Positions 42,761 through 51,152 of a DNA stretch of 64,000 bases are shown in pieces; the stretch's first letter is position 1; every line of letters begins with the position of its first letter. The position numbers were made by a program, and so were the translations under genes. The stretch covers positions 2,232,001 to 2,296,000 of the forward strand of contig NZ_CP170633.1 of NCBI RefSeq assembly GCF_042932805.1, in the 5' to 3' direction. Source of the stretch: Ascidiaceihabitans sp029251465 (GTDB taxonomy: Bacteria > Pseudomonadota > Alphaproteobacteria > Rhodobacterales > Rhodobacteraceae). The notes beneath the pieces were generated by a model. That model was given only the letters and a program-made list of their open reading frames with translations, ran no database searches and was not told the DNA's origin.

Positions 42761-45310
42761 CTACCCGGTTTTGTGTTTGATCGCCAATTGGGCTGCGGCA
42801 AGACGCGCCACCGGAACACGGAAGGGTGAACACGAAACATAGTCAAAACCGGCGTCCCGACAGAACGCAATCGAATCAGGGTTACCGCCGTGTTCACCAC
42901 AAATCGACAGGGTCAGGCCAGGCTGCGATTCGCGCGCACGGGCGGCCCCGAGCTGCAGCAATTCGCCGACGCCATCCACATCAAGCACGTGAAACGGGTC
43001 TTCGTCGTAGACCTGTTGGTGGACGTAGTCGGACATAAAACGCCCGGCGTCATCGCGGCTAAGCCCGTAGGTCATTTGCGTCAGATCATTGGTGCCAAAG
43101 CTAAGGAAGGCGCAATGCGGGGCGATGTCGCCGGCGCGCAAAGCGGCGCGCGGGGTTTCGACCATGACGCCGAGGCGATAGTCAAAGTCGGCCTCCATTT
43201 GGGTGCGCACGGTGGCGGCCATCGCGTCAACGCGGGCTTTGACCAGCTCGACCTCGCGTTTGGCGCTGACCAGCGGGATCATGATTTCAGGAATGACCGG
43301 CGTGCCATCGCGGCCCGCATCACGTGAGACTTCGACCGTCGCTTCGAAAATCGCGCGGGCCTGCATTTCGTAGATTTCAGGCACGGTGATGCCCAGCCGC
43401 ACGCCGCGCAGCCCCAGCATCGGGTTGTATTCCATCATCGATTCAATGCGCCGCGTCACGTCCGACAGCGGCAGATCCAACGCATCGGCAAGTTCGCTTT
43501 GCCCATTGCGATCCGCTGGCAGAAATTCGTGCAAGGGCGGATCAAGCAGGCGGATGCAAACCGGTCGTCCGTCCATAATGCGGAACAGTTGGGTGAAATC
43601 ATCGCGCTGCATGGGCAGCAGACGTTCGAGGGCGGCCCAGCGGTCTTGGGGCCCTTCGGCAAAGATCATTTCGCGCATGACAGTCAGGCGCCCTGCCTCG
43701 AAAAACATGTGTTCGGTGCGGCACAGCCCGATGCCTTGGGCGTTGAAATTGCGGGCAGTTTGGGCGTCCGCGGGGGTGTCGGCATTGGCGCGAATTCCGA
43801 TGTCGCGTTCATCGTCGGCCCATTCCATCAGCGTTTGGAACGCATCGTCAAGGGCGGCTTCTTGCATTGCGACTTCGCCCAGTAAAACTTGGCCGCTGGT
43901 GCCATCGACAGTGATGATATCGCCTGCTTTGATCACGCGCCCATCGCGCAAAATCAGCTGTTGTTTTGCGGTTTGGAAACGGATGTCAGAGACGCCAACG
44001 ACGCAGGGCAGACCCATGCCGCGCCCGATAACTGCGGCGTGGCTGGTGATGCCGCCGCGTTCGGTTAAGACGGCGCGGGCTGCGTGCATGCCACGAATGT
44101 CTTCGGGTGAAGTTTCGCGGCGCACCAAAATGCAGTCTTCGCCGCGTGAATCCGCGGCCTGTGCATCCGCCGCTGTGAACACGACTTTGCCGGTTGCCGC
44201 ACCGGGGCTGGCCGCAATGCCGTGCCCGATCACGTCGCGCTTTGCCGCGCTATCAACCTGACGGTGCAGCAATTCGTTTAGCGTACGCGGTTCGACCCGC
44301 ATCAACGCCTCTTGGCGCGGGATCACGTTGTCATTCGCCAAAGCGACGGCAATCCGCACGGCGGCGCGGGAGGAGCGCGCAACCCGCACGCCGTCCAGAA
44401 TATGCAGCACGCCGTTGTCGATGGTGAATTCGATCTGCATCTCTTCGCGCAGGCGCACCCGCATCAGGGCGGCGTGGGTTTTGAGGGTTTCGAACAGTTC
44501 GGGTTGCAGCTCCTCTAGCGAGGGGCCACGCGGATCACGCGTAAGGTAGATCGATTTCGCCTCGGCTGACAGGGCATCGCGCCCTTGGCTTTGGTGCAGA
44601 TAGCGGCCCGTAATTTGCGGCTGGCCGGTGGTTTGATCCACCAGTTGCAAAACGCCGGCACCTGAGTGTCCTTGGCCCAAACCAAACGCCATTTGCTGAA
44701 CGACAAGACCCAAGCCAGCCTCGGCGGGGGCACCTTTGGCCTGACGCAACAGGCGGGCGGATGTGCCATCCCACGCGCGCGCCATTGATTTTAGAACTGC
44801 GGCCAGTTGGACCGACCGCTCGGCAGGGAATTCTTCTTCGGTTTCAGTCTGATAGGCGTGCAAAGACTGTTCCAGCGCATCACGACCAACACCGACAACG
44901 TCGTCAAACATGTCAGGGTCCAAGCGCGCGACATGGACCGAATAGGACTGCACAAAACGGGTATAAAGCTGGGTTGCGGCCTGTTCACCAAGGCGTTCGT
45001 GTAGCTGTTCGAACCGGGTTTGGTTCATGCCGATATTCAGCACCGCGCCGGGCCCACCCCAATCGGGGTCTTCTGAACTGGGGCGCACGCACAGCAACGC
45101 GTCCTCGGGAAATTGGCGCAAAACCGCGTCAATGTCGGGCAGCTCGCCTTGGGCGATTTTCTTGACAGCAGTAAAGCTGAGCGCAACCGTTGTGGGCACC
45201 GGCAATTCCAGACGCACCAAGCGTTGCAAGCATTTTGCCCGCCCGCCATGGGTGTTGGCCGCCAGATTGGCGGTTTGCGTTACAAGCGTCGTATGTGGAT
45301 TATTCTGCAC
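42761..45310 (-). CDS. ppdK: Pyruvate, phosphate dikinase
   Basis: 849 aa using the GTG at 45310, seven bases after AAAAAGG; a TTG at 45348 is less likely. Interconverts pyruvate + ATP + Pi and PEP + AMP + PPi. Swivelling phosphohistidine domain: TERGGITSHAAVIGRGMGLPCVVG. PEP domain: RTEHMFFE, LLDPPLHEFLP, SFGTNDLTQMTYG, and CGEHGG with the catalytic Cys. The N-terminal ATP-grasp loop, normally RSGARVSMPGMMDT, reads RPSSEDPDWGGPGAV here, so the nucleotide site is divergent. Follows glyS on the same strand. Confidence 0.9.
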   Translation of the reverse strand: MQNNPHTTLVTQTANLAANTHGGRAKCLQRLVRLELPVPTTVALSFTAVKKIAQGELPDIDAVLRQFPEDALLCVRPSSEDPDWGGPGAVLNIGMNQTRFEQLHERLGEQAATQLYTRFVQSYSVHVARLDPDMFDDVVGVGRDALEQSLHAYQTETEEEFPAERSVQLAAVLKSMARAWDGTSARLLRQAKGAPAEAGLGLVVQQMAFGLGQGHSGAGVLQLVDQTTGQPQITGRYLHQSQGRDALSAEAKSIYLTRDPRGPSLEELQPELFETLKTHAALMRVRLREEMQIEFTIDNGVLHILDGVRVARSSRAAVRIAVALANDNVIPRQEALMRVEPRTLNELLHRQVDSAAKRDVIGHGIAASPGAATGKVVFTAADAQAADSRGEDCILVRRETSPEDIRGMHAARAVLTERGGITSHAAVIGRGMGLPCVVGVSDIRFQTAKQQLILRDGRVIKAGDIITVDGTSGQVLLGEVAMQEAALDDAFQTLMEWADDERDIGIRANADTPADAQTARNFNAQGIGLCRTEHMFFEAGRLTVMREMIFAEGPQDRWAALERLLPMQRDDFTQLFRIMDGRPVCIRLLDPPLHEFLPADRNGQSELADALDLPLSDVTRRIESMMEYNPMLGLRGVRLGITVPEIYEMQARAIFEATVEVSRDAGRDGTPVIPEIMIPLVSAKREVELVKARVDAMAATVRTQMEADFDYRLGVMVETPRAALRAGDIAPHCAFLSFGTNDLTQMTYGLSRDDAGRFMSDYVHQQVYDEDPFHVLDVDGVGELLQLGAARARESQPGLTLSICGEHGGNPDSIAFCRDAGFDYVSCSPFRVPVARLAAAQLAIKHKTG

Positions 45311-45387
45311 TGCAGCACCTTTTTGGTTAGGTGCAGCATAGGGGGTCAAAGGTTTGTGACAAGGGGTTTTAGAACCACCCTAAACCC

Positions 45388-45402
45388 CGGCAATTTTTGC
45401 CG
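45388..45402. terminator. Small hairpin between glyS and ppdK
   Basis: CGGCAA / TTGCCG with a TTT loop in the 130-bp gap. It is followed on neither strand by a clean T-run, but a GAGTATTTTT tract lies about 10 bp away on the plus strand. Weak evidence. Confidence 0.3.
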
Positions 45403-45440
45403 AGGTGTTCTTGAGTATTTTTAATCAAGACAGATGCAGA

Positions 45441-47684
45441 TCACCCTTCGATCTTTGTCAGATCGGCCACGGACGAACATAGCGTGCGGATGCGGCTGAG
45501 CAGGTTCAGGCGGTTGCGTCTGACCGTGTCGTTTTCGGCGTTGATTTGCGTGGCCTCAAAGAATGCATCGATGGGGGAGCGCAAGCTGGCCATTGCGGAC
45601 ATGGCGGTGGTGAAGTCTTGGGTTGCCATCGCGGTTTTGATCGTTGGTTCGCTCATGTCGAGTGCTGCAAACAATGCGCGTTCTTCGCCCGTTTCGGCAA
45701 ATTTCACGTCGGCGCCGTAAGAGTATTCGACGCCGTCTGCGGTTTCCGCCTGAGACAGGATGTTGTTGGCGCGCTTAAACCCTTGGATGAGGTTTTTGCC
45801 GTCATCGGTTTGTAATGCATCGTTTAGTGCTGTTGCCCGTTTAACGAGGAGATTGATGTCGTCGTTGCCGTCCATCGCAATGCAGGCGTCGATAATGTCG
45901 TGACGGATGCCCTGATCTTTGAGGTAGACCTTGAGGCGGTCGTGGATGAAGGAGAGGAGGTCTAGACCTCTAGTCATCGCAAGAGTTGCTAAATCACCAG
46001 CTAAATCTTGAACATTCAAAGCATCCTGGTCGCCAACTAAAGCCACATTAATGGAAGCCCCTATCCCATCTTTATCCAAAGATTTCGACAGCAACTGAAC
46101 TTTTTCGACCAATTCGTTAACTTGCCGATCATAGGATTGCATATGAGGGTCTAGCGCACTTGTAACTGTCTTGACTGGAACGATGTCTAGCAACGACAAT
46201 TGAATATTGTTTATCACCAATAATCTTATTACGCCCAAAGCCGCACGGCGCAGCGCAAACGGATCTTTCGACCCAGTCGGTTTTTCATCAATTGCCCAGA
46301 ACCCGCACAGCTTATCGATCTTCTCGGCCAGCGACACCGCGACAGACACCGGCGCTGTCGGTACGTCATCTGATGGGCCAAGTGGGGCGTAGTGTTCTTC
46401 GGCGGCGGCGGCGATTGCCGCGTTTTCACCTGAGGCCTCAACGTAATAGCGGCCCATAAGCCCTTGAAGTTCAGGAAATTCATAGACCATTTCGGAAGCG
46501 AGATCAGCCTTGGCCAGACGGGCCGCGCGTTCGGCCATGTCGGGGTCGGCACCAACTGCGGGCGCAAGTTCGCGTGCCAGCGCTGCCATGCGGTTCACCA
46601 GCTCGGCTTGGGTGCCCAGTTTATTGTGGAACGTCACGTTTTCAAGGGATTGCAGCCAGACGTTCATATCTGACTTTGCCACGCGCAAATCGTTTTCCCA
46701 GAAGAACTTGGCGTCGGCCAAACGGGCGCTGAGCACCTTTTGGTTGCCCGCCAGAATGGTCGCGCCATTGTCCGCAGTTTCGCGGTTGGCGACGGTGATA
46801 AAGCGTTCAATTCTTTGGGTTTTCGGGTTGCGCACGGAAAAGAATTTCTGGTGTTCGCGCATCGAGGTTTGCAGCACTTCGGGTGGCAGGCCGAGGAAAT
46901 CCTCGTCGATCTGCCCCATCAGCACGACGGGCCATTCAACCAATCCGGCAACTTCAGCCAGCAAGCCATTGTCTTCGACGACTTCTAGGCCCAGCGCGAA
47001 GGCTTGGTTCGTCGCATCGTGCCAGATCGCATCGCGGCGTTCGGTGGCGTCCAGCACGACGTGGGCGCGTTTGAGTTTCGTGGAATAGTCGTCAAATGAC
47101 GTGACCGAAAAACGGCCCGGTGCCATGAAACGGTGGCCTTCGGTGGTGTCGGATGACGTGATGCCATCGACGTCCATCGGCACAACTGTCGCGCCGTCTT
47201 CGGCCGCAAGAATGGCGAGGATCGAGTGCAGCGGGCGCACCCATTTCAGCGATCCCGTGCCCCAGCGCATGGATTTTGGCCACGGGAAATTGCGGATCGC
47301 GTTTTCCAGCACCTCGGCCACGATGTCCGCTGCGGGGCGTCCCGGTTTGGTGATTTTGGCGAACAGGATGGTGCCCTTGGGCGTTTCGCGTTCTTCTAGA
47401 TCGCCGCGGGTCAGACCGGCACCGCGCAAGAAGCCTTCGATCGCTTTTTCCGGTGCGTCGGCCTTGGGCCCTTTGCGTTCTTCGACCGTGGTCGGCGAGG
47501 CATCAAGCGTGCCGTCAATCGTCAGGGTCAGGCGGCGCGGCGTCGAAAACGCGGCGGCAGAGGCGTAGGTCAGCCCCGCCTCGACCATGCCATCGGTGAC
47601 CAGTTTTTTCAGGTCATTGGCGGCGCGGGTTTGCATGCGCGCCGGAATTTCTTCGGAGAACAGTTCGATTAAAAGATCAGGCAT
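45441..47684 (-). CDS. glyS: Glycyl-tRNA synthetase beta subunit
   Basis: 747 aa from the ATG at 47684, which shares a base with the upstream stop. Typical start MPDLLIELFSEEIPARMQ, the RHDIIDACI/LLVKRA region and the GFKRANNIL end are intact. Works with GlyQ in an alpha2beta2 enzyme. Oddity: the coding stretch at about 45961-46232 is only some 43% GC by hand count, against 65% at 45481-45540, and encodes a variable segment (VINNIQLSLLDIVPVKTVTSA...). The reading frame is unbroken there. Confidence 0.96.
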   Translation of the reverse strand: MPDLLIELFSEEIPARMQTRAANDLKKLVTDGMVEAGLTYASAAAFSTPRRLTLTIDGTLDASPTTVEERKGPKADAPEKAIEGFLRGAGLTRGDLEERETPKGTILFAKITKPGRPAADIVAEVLENAIRNFPWPKSMRWGTGSLKWVRPLHSILAILAAEDGATVVPMDVDGITSSDTTEGHRFMAPGRFSVTSFDDYSTKLKRAHVVLDATERRDAIWHDATNQAFALGLEVVEDNGLLAEVAGLVEWPVVLMGQIDEDFLGLPPEVLQTSMREHQKFFSVRNPKTQRIERFITVANRETADNGATILAGNQKVLSARLADAKFFWENDLRVAKSDMNVWLQSLENVTFHNKLGTQAELVNRMAALARELAPAVGADPDMAERAARLAKADLASEMVYEFPELQGLMGRYYVEASGENAAIAAAAEEHYAPLGPSDDVPTAPVSVAVSLAEKIDKLCGFWAIDEKPTGSKDPFALRRAALGVIRLLVINNIQLSLLDIVPVKTVTSALDPHMQSYDRQVNELVEKVQLLSKSLDKDGIGASINVALVGDQDALNVQDLAGDLATLAMTRGLDLLSFIHDRLKVYLKDQGIRHDIIDACIAMDGNDDINLLVKRATALNDALQTDDGKNLIQGFKRANNILSQAETADGVEYSYGADVKFAETGEERALFAALDMSEPTIKTAMATQDFTTAMSAMASLRSPIDAFFEATQINAENDTVRRNRLNLLSRIRTLCSSVADLTKIEG

Positions 47685-48196
47685 CAGTTCAGCTCTCTTT
47701 TGGGGCATTCTTCGCCGACAATCGTGCCGTCGTAGGCTTTGTCCCCGCATTCATTCAATTCGTGCCAGACGTAGCCGCGCCCGTCTTCGGTGATTGCGAC
47801 GATCCGGTCGACGCCGAATTCGACGTTCTTTTGGCTGAGGAACGGCAGCGCTGTGCCTGCCTCGAGTTCCGCGCCCAGTGCTGCCGCATCAAAGCAATCA
47901 AACCAGTCCGGGGCGTTGCGCGGCACTGCATTTTCGAGACCAACGTAAGTTTCAGTCAGCAACGAAAGGCTGAGTTCAGTGGTAAAACAGGCGCGGTAGC
48001 GGATGGGCGAGCTGGTCGCGTCGATGCCCTCAAAGTTGTCGTACACGATGACTTCGGGTTCGTCCGAGACGACCGAAACAAGGCGCACTTCGCCGTCTGT
48101 GATTTCCTCGTAGAACCCGTAGACTTGCAGGTAATACATTGAAAAACCTGCGATAACGGCGCTTGAGACAAGTAACACTGCGAGAAATTTCCCCAT
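47684..48196 (-). CDS. DUF6446-family protein between glyQ and glyS
   Basis: 170 aa. An N-terminal membrane segment (MGKFLAVLLVSSAVIAGFSMYYLQ) is followed by a periplasmic domain with four Cys: RACFTTELSL, WFDCFDAAALG, NECGDKAYDG and EECPKREL. I recognise it as the DUF6446 protein that sits between the two glycyl-tRNA synthetase genes in roseobacters. Single-base overlaps on both sides show translational coupling, though no role in translation is known. Confidence 0.82.
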   Translation of the reverse strand: MGKFLAVLLVSSAVIAGFSMYYLQVYGFYEEITDGEVRLVSVVSDEPEVIVYDNFEGIDATSSPIRYRACFTTELSLSLLTETYVGLENAVPRNAPDWFDCFDAAALGAELEAGTALPFLSQKNVEFGVDRIVAITEDGRGYVWHELNECGDKAYDGTIVGEECPKRELN

Positions 48197-49128
48197 TATT
48201 CGGCGGCCTCTATGTACCCACCAGCGCGGGTTTGCACGAAGGCATCAGCGCATTGTTTGGACAGTGCGCGCACCCGGCCAATGTAGGCTTGGCGCTCGGT
48301 CACGGAAATCACGCCGCGCGCATCCAGCAGGTTAAAGATGTGGCTGGCTTTGATGCACTGGTCGTAGGCTGGATGCGCCATGATGATGCGTTTTCCGGTT
48401 TTCGGATCATCAAAGGCTTGGCTCAGGATGGCCTCGCATTCGGCCTCGGCTTCTTCGAAATGGCGCAGCAAAACGTCGGTGTTGGCGATGTCAAAGTTCC
48501 AGCGGGCGTATTCTTCTTCGGTTTGTTTGAAGATGTCGCCGTATTTTAGCGGGATCGGCGCGTCAGGATCGTTAAACGGCATGTCCATCACGTGATCACA
48601 TTCCAGAATGTACATCGCGAGGCGTTCCAACCCGTAGGTCAATTCGCCCGAGACCGGCGTGCAATCGTGGCCGCCAACCTGTTGGAAATAGGTGAACTGC
48701 GACACTTCCATGCCGTCGCACCAGACCTCCCAGCCTAATCCCCACGCGCCCAAAGTCGGGCTTTCCCAGTCGTCCTCGACAAAGCGGATGTCGTGCAGAT
48801 CCATGTCTACACCGATGGCCTGCAACGATCCGAGGTACAATTCCTGCAAATCGGGCGGGCTGGGTTTGATCAGAACCTGGTACTGGTAATAATGCTGCAA
48901 ACGGTTGGGGTTTTCACCATAGCGACCATCGGTCGGGCGGCGCGATGGCTGCACGTAGGCCGCAGCCCACGGGTTCGATCCAAGCGAGCGCAAGGTGGTC
49001 GCAGGGTGGAACGTCCCTGCCCCGACTTCCATGTCGTAGGGTTGCAGAATGGCGCAGCCTTTTGAGGCCCAGTAGGCCTGCAGGCGCAGGATGATTTCCT
49101 GAAACGAACGGGGGGTCGATGTGCTCAT
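48196..49128 (-). CDS. glyQ: Glycyl-tRNA synthetase alpha subunit
   Basis: 310 aa. Class II catalytic subunit: SFQEIILRLQAYWASKGCAILQPYDMEVGAGTFHPATTLRSLG is the opening of the family, then RPTDGRYGENPNRLQHYYQYQV (motif 2 region) and VSGELTYGLERLAMYI (motif 3). First gene of the glyQ-DUF6446-glyS-ppdK block. Confidence 0.98.
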   Translation of the reverse strand: MSTSTPRSFQEIILRLQAYWASKGCAILQPYDMEVGAGTFHPATTLRSLGSNPWAAAYVQPSRRPTDGRYGENPNRLQHYYQYQVLIKPSPPDLQELYLGSLQAIGVDMDLHDIRFVEDDWESPTLGAWGLGWEVWCDGMEVSQFTYFQQVGGHDCTPVSGELTYGLERLAMYILECDHVMDMPFNDPDAPIPLKYGDIFKQTEEEYARWNFDIANTDVLLRHFEEAEAECEAILSQAFDDPKTGKRIIMAHPAYDQCIKASHIFNLLDARGVISVTERQAYIGRVRALSKQCADAFVQTRAGGYIEAAE

Positions 49129-49339
49129 GTCTGTACCTTACGTTATCGTGCAAAAACGTAGCGCGATTTGTGCTCTTTCCTATGCGGGGGGCGCGCGGGG
49201 GTCAACATAAGCTAGGCTTGTCGCGACAATGTCGATCACTTTCTTTTTCTCAGCCCGAAATGGGGGTTTTCCCCCATGGTGTTCACGGCTGTTTCCTGCT
49301 TATTTGACCGAAATGTTAGATTAAGGGTGTGAGAGCGCA

Positions 49340-51121
49340 ATGATGCACAGGTTTGTGGCGGCCGTTTTGGTCTTGTTTGTTTGGATGAACGCGGCTTTGG
49401 CGCAGACGGCAGACGACGTTGTGTGGATCCAGATCGAGGCACAGCCGAATTTGCGCGCCGCAACCACAAGCGCGCAAAACTACGCAGCACAACTCGAGGA
49501 TGTGAACGGGTTTTCGCTGGGTGGTGGCTGGTACGGCATTGCGCTGGGTCCCTATCGGCGCAATGATGCGGAAGCGGTTTTGAACGCCTATCGCCGTGAT
49601 CGCCTGATCCCGCGCGATGCCTACATCGCTTTTTCCACCAGCTTTCGCCAACAATTCTACCCCGTCGGGGCCAATCTGTTGTCACGCGGTGTGATCGACG
49701 CACCCGAGGTGACGGCGGATGTTGCCGTTGAACCGGTTGCAGAACCCACAACCGAGCCAGCGGTCGAACCTGTCATTGCTGAGATCACAACCGAGCCAGC
49801 AGACGAGACACCGGCGCAGGCACAGCGCAGCGAACGCGCCCTGGACCGCGATCAGAAAAAAGAACTGCAACGCATGCTGAAATGGGCGGGTTTTTATGAC
49901 GCCGCCATTGACGGATCCTATGGCCGTGGCACCCGCAATTCGATGGCCGCGTGGCAGCAGGCGAACAATTTCGAAACCACCGGCATCATGACAACGCTGC
50001 AACGCGCGACATTGTTACAGCAATACAACGCCGTGCTTGCCGATCTGGGCCTTGAGGTTGTGCGCGACGAGGCCGCAGGCATCGAGATGCAAATGCCCAT
50101 GGCTGTGGTCAAATTCGAAAAATACGAAAGCCCGTTTGCGCAATATTCCAGCACGGGCGACATTGACGCCAAGGTTTTGCTGATCAGCCAAGCGGGCGAT
50201 CAGGGCACGTTGTTTGGCCTCTATGACATCATGCAGACCCTTGAAATCGTGCCGCTGGACGGCCCCCGCGAGCGTAAAAACAACAGCTTTGTGCTAATCG
50301 GGGAAAGTGCCGGAATGATCTCTGAAACCCGCGCCAGTCTGCAAAGCGGCGAAATCAAAGGCTTTACGTTGATCTGGCCGTCAGGTGACGAAGAACGCCG
50401 CCGCCGCATGCTGGGCGTGATGCAAAACAGCTTTGTCCGCCTTGACGGCACGCTGGATCCGGCAGCAGGGTATAACGACGAGCAAGCGATTGATCTGGTT
50501 GCCGGTCTGGAAATTCGCAAGCCTCGCATTTCGCGGTCAGGCTTTTATGTGGATGCGCGCGGCACGGTTGTGACCACGTCGGACGCAGTTCAAAGCTGTG
50601 CGCGCATCACGCTGGACGAAGTCTACGAAGCCGAATTGCTGAGCGATGACAGCGAAATCGGCATTGCGGTTCTGAGCCCGAAAGACGCGTTGGCCCCGTT
50701 GAATATCGCCGCCTTCAGCGCCCAAAAACCGCGCTTGCAAAGCGAAATCGCTGTGGCTGGTTACAGCTATGAGGGCGTGTTGGGATCGCCGTCAATGACC
50801 TTCGGATCCCTGTCAGATGTGCGTGGATTGCGCGGCGAAGACCACCTGAGCCGTCTGAAACTGGCCGCATTAAACGGTGATGCCGGTGGCCCGGTTCTGG
50901 ATGCCAGCGGCGGCGTGATGGGGATGTTGCTGCCCAAATCTGCGGGTGGACAACAACTGCCCTCGGACGTCAGCTTTGCCCTTGATCGCAAAAGCGTTCA
51001 GTCAGCCCTCAGCAACGCAGGCCGCAACGGGTCGATCTCGCGTGCAAAAACGGCGCTGCCTGCAGAAGACATCGCCGTTGCGGCGCGTGGCATGACCGTC
51101 TTGGTCAGCTGCTGGGAATAA
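49340..51121 (+). CDS. Peptidoglycan-binding protein with a catalytically dead trypsin-like domain
   Basis: 593 aa. Signal peptide to about residue 22 (ALA-Q). Residues 25-105 are a SPOR-like repeat (WYGIALGPYRRNDAEAVLNAY). A Glu/Pro/Thr linker is followed by a PG_binding_1 domain (about 168-225, LQRMLKWAGFYDAAIDGSYGRGTRNSM) and a trypsin-like domain (about 395-575). In that domain the His of the usual TNAHVV is Asp 415 (TTSDAV) and the nucleophile of GDSGGP is Ala 515 (GDAGGP), so it cannot be a serine protease. It may be a wall-bound scaffold or decoy. Confidence 0.88.
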   Translation: MMHRFVAAVLVLFVWMNAALAQTADDVVWIQIEAQPNLRAATTSAQNYAAQLEDVNGFSLGGGWYGIALGPYRRNDAEAVLNAYRRDRLIPRDAYIAFSTSFRQQFYPVGANLLSRGVIDAPEVTADVAVEPVAEPTTEPAVEPVIAEITTEPADETPAQAQRSERALDRDQKKELQRMLKWAGFYDAAIDGSYGRGTRNSMAAWQQANNFETTGIMTTLQRATLLQQYNAVLADLGLEVVRDEAAGIEMQMPMAVVKFEKYESPFAQYSSTGDIDAKVLLISQAGDQGTLFGLYDIMQTLEIVPLDGPRERKNNSFVLIGESAGMISETRASLQSGEIKGFTLIWPSGDEERRRRMLGVMQNSFVRLDGTLDPAAGYNDEQAIDLVAGLEIRKPRISRSGFYVDARGTVVTTSDAVQSCARITLDEVYEAELLSDDSEIGIAVLSPKDALAPLNIAAFSAQKPRLQSEIAVAGYSYEGVLGSPSMTFGSLSDVRGLRGEDHLSRLKLAALNGDAGGPVLDASGGVMGMLLPKSAGGQQLPSDVSFALDRKSVQSALSNAGRNGSISRAKTALPAEDIAVAARGMTVLVSCWE

Positions 51122-51129
51122 GCGGGTAA

Positions 51130-51148
51130 GGTGCGCGTGTCGCGCACC
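51130..51148. terminator. Hairpin between convergent genes, copy 2 of a recurring form
   Basis: GGTGCGCG / CGCGCACC with a TGT loop, 8 bp after the pseudo-protease stop and 5 bp before the convergent TPP enzyme end. Same length, loop and outer bases as the copy at 33630. Confidence 0.6.
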
Positions 51149-51152
51149 ATTC

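Noticed and set aside
43386..44261. 291-codon plus-strand frame opposite ppdK
   Set aside because: Ser/Arg-rich shadow inside a clear PPDK gene.
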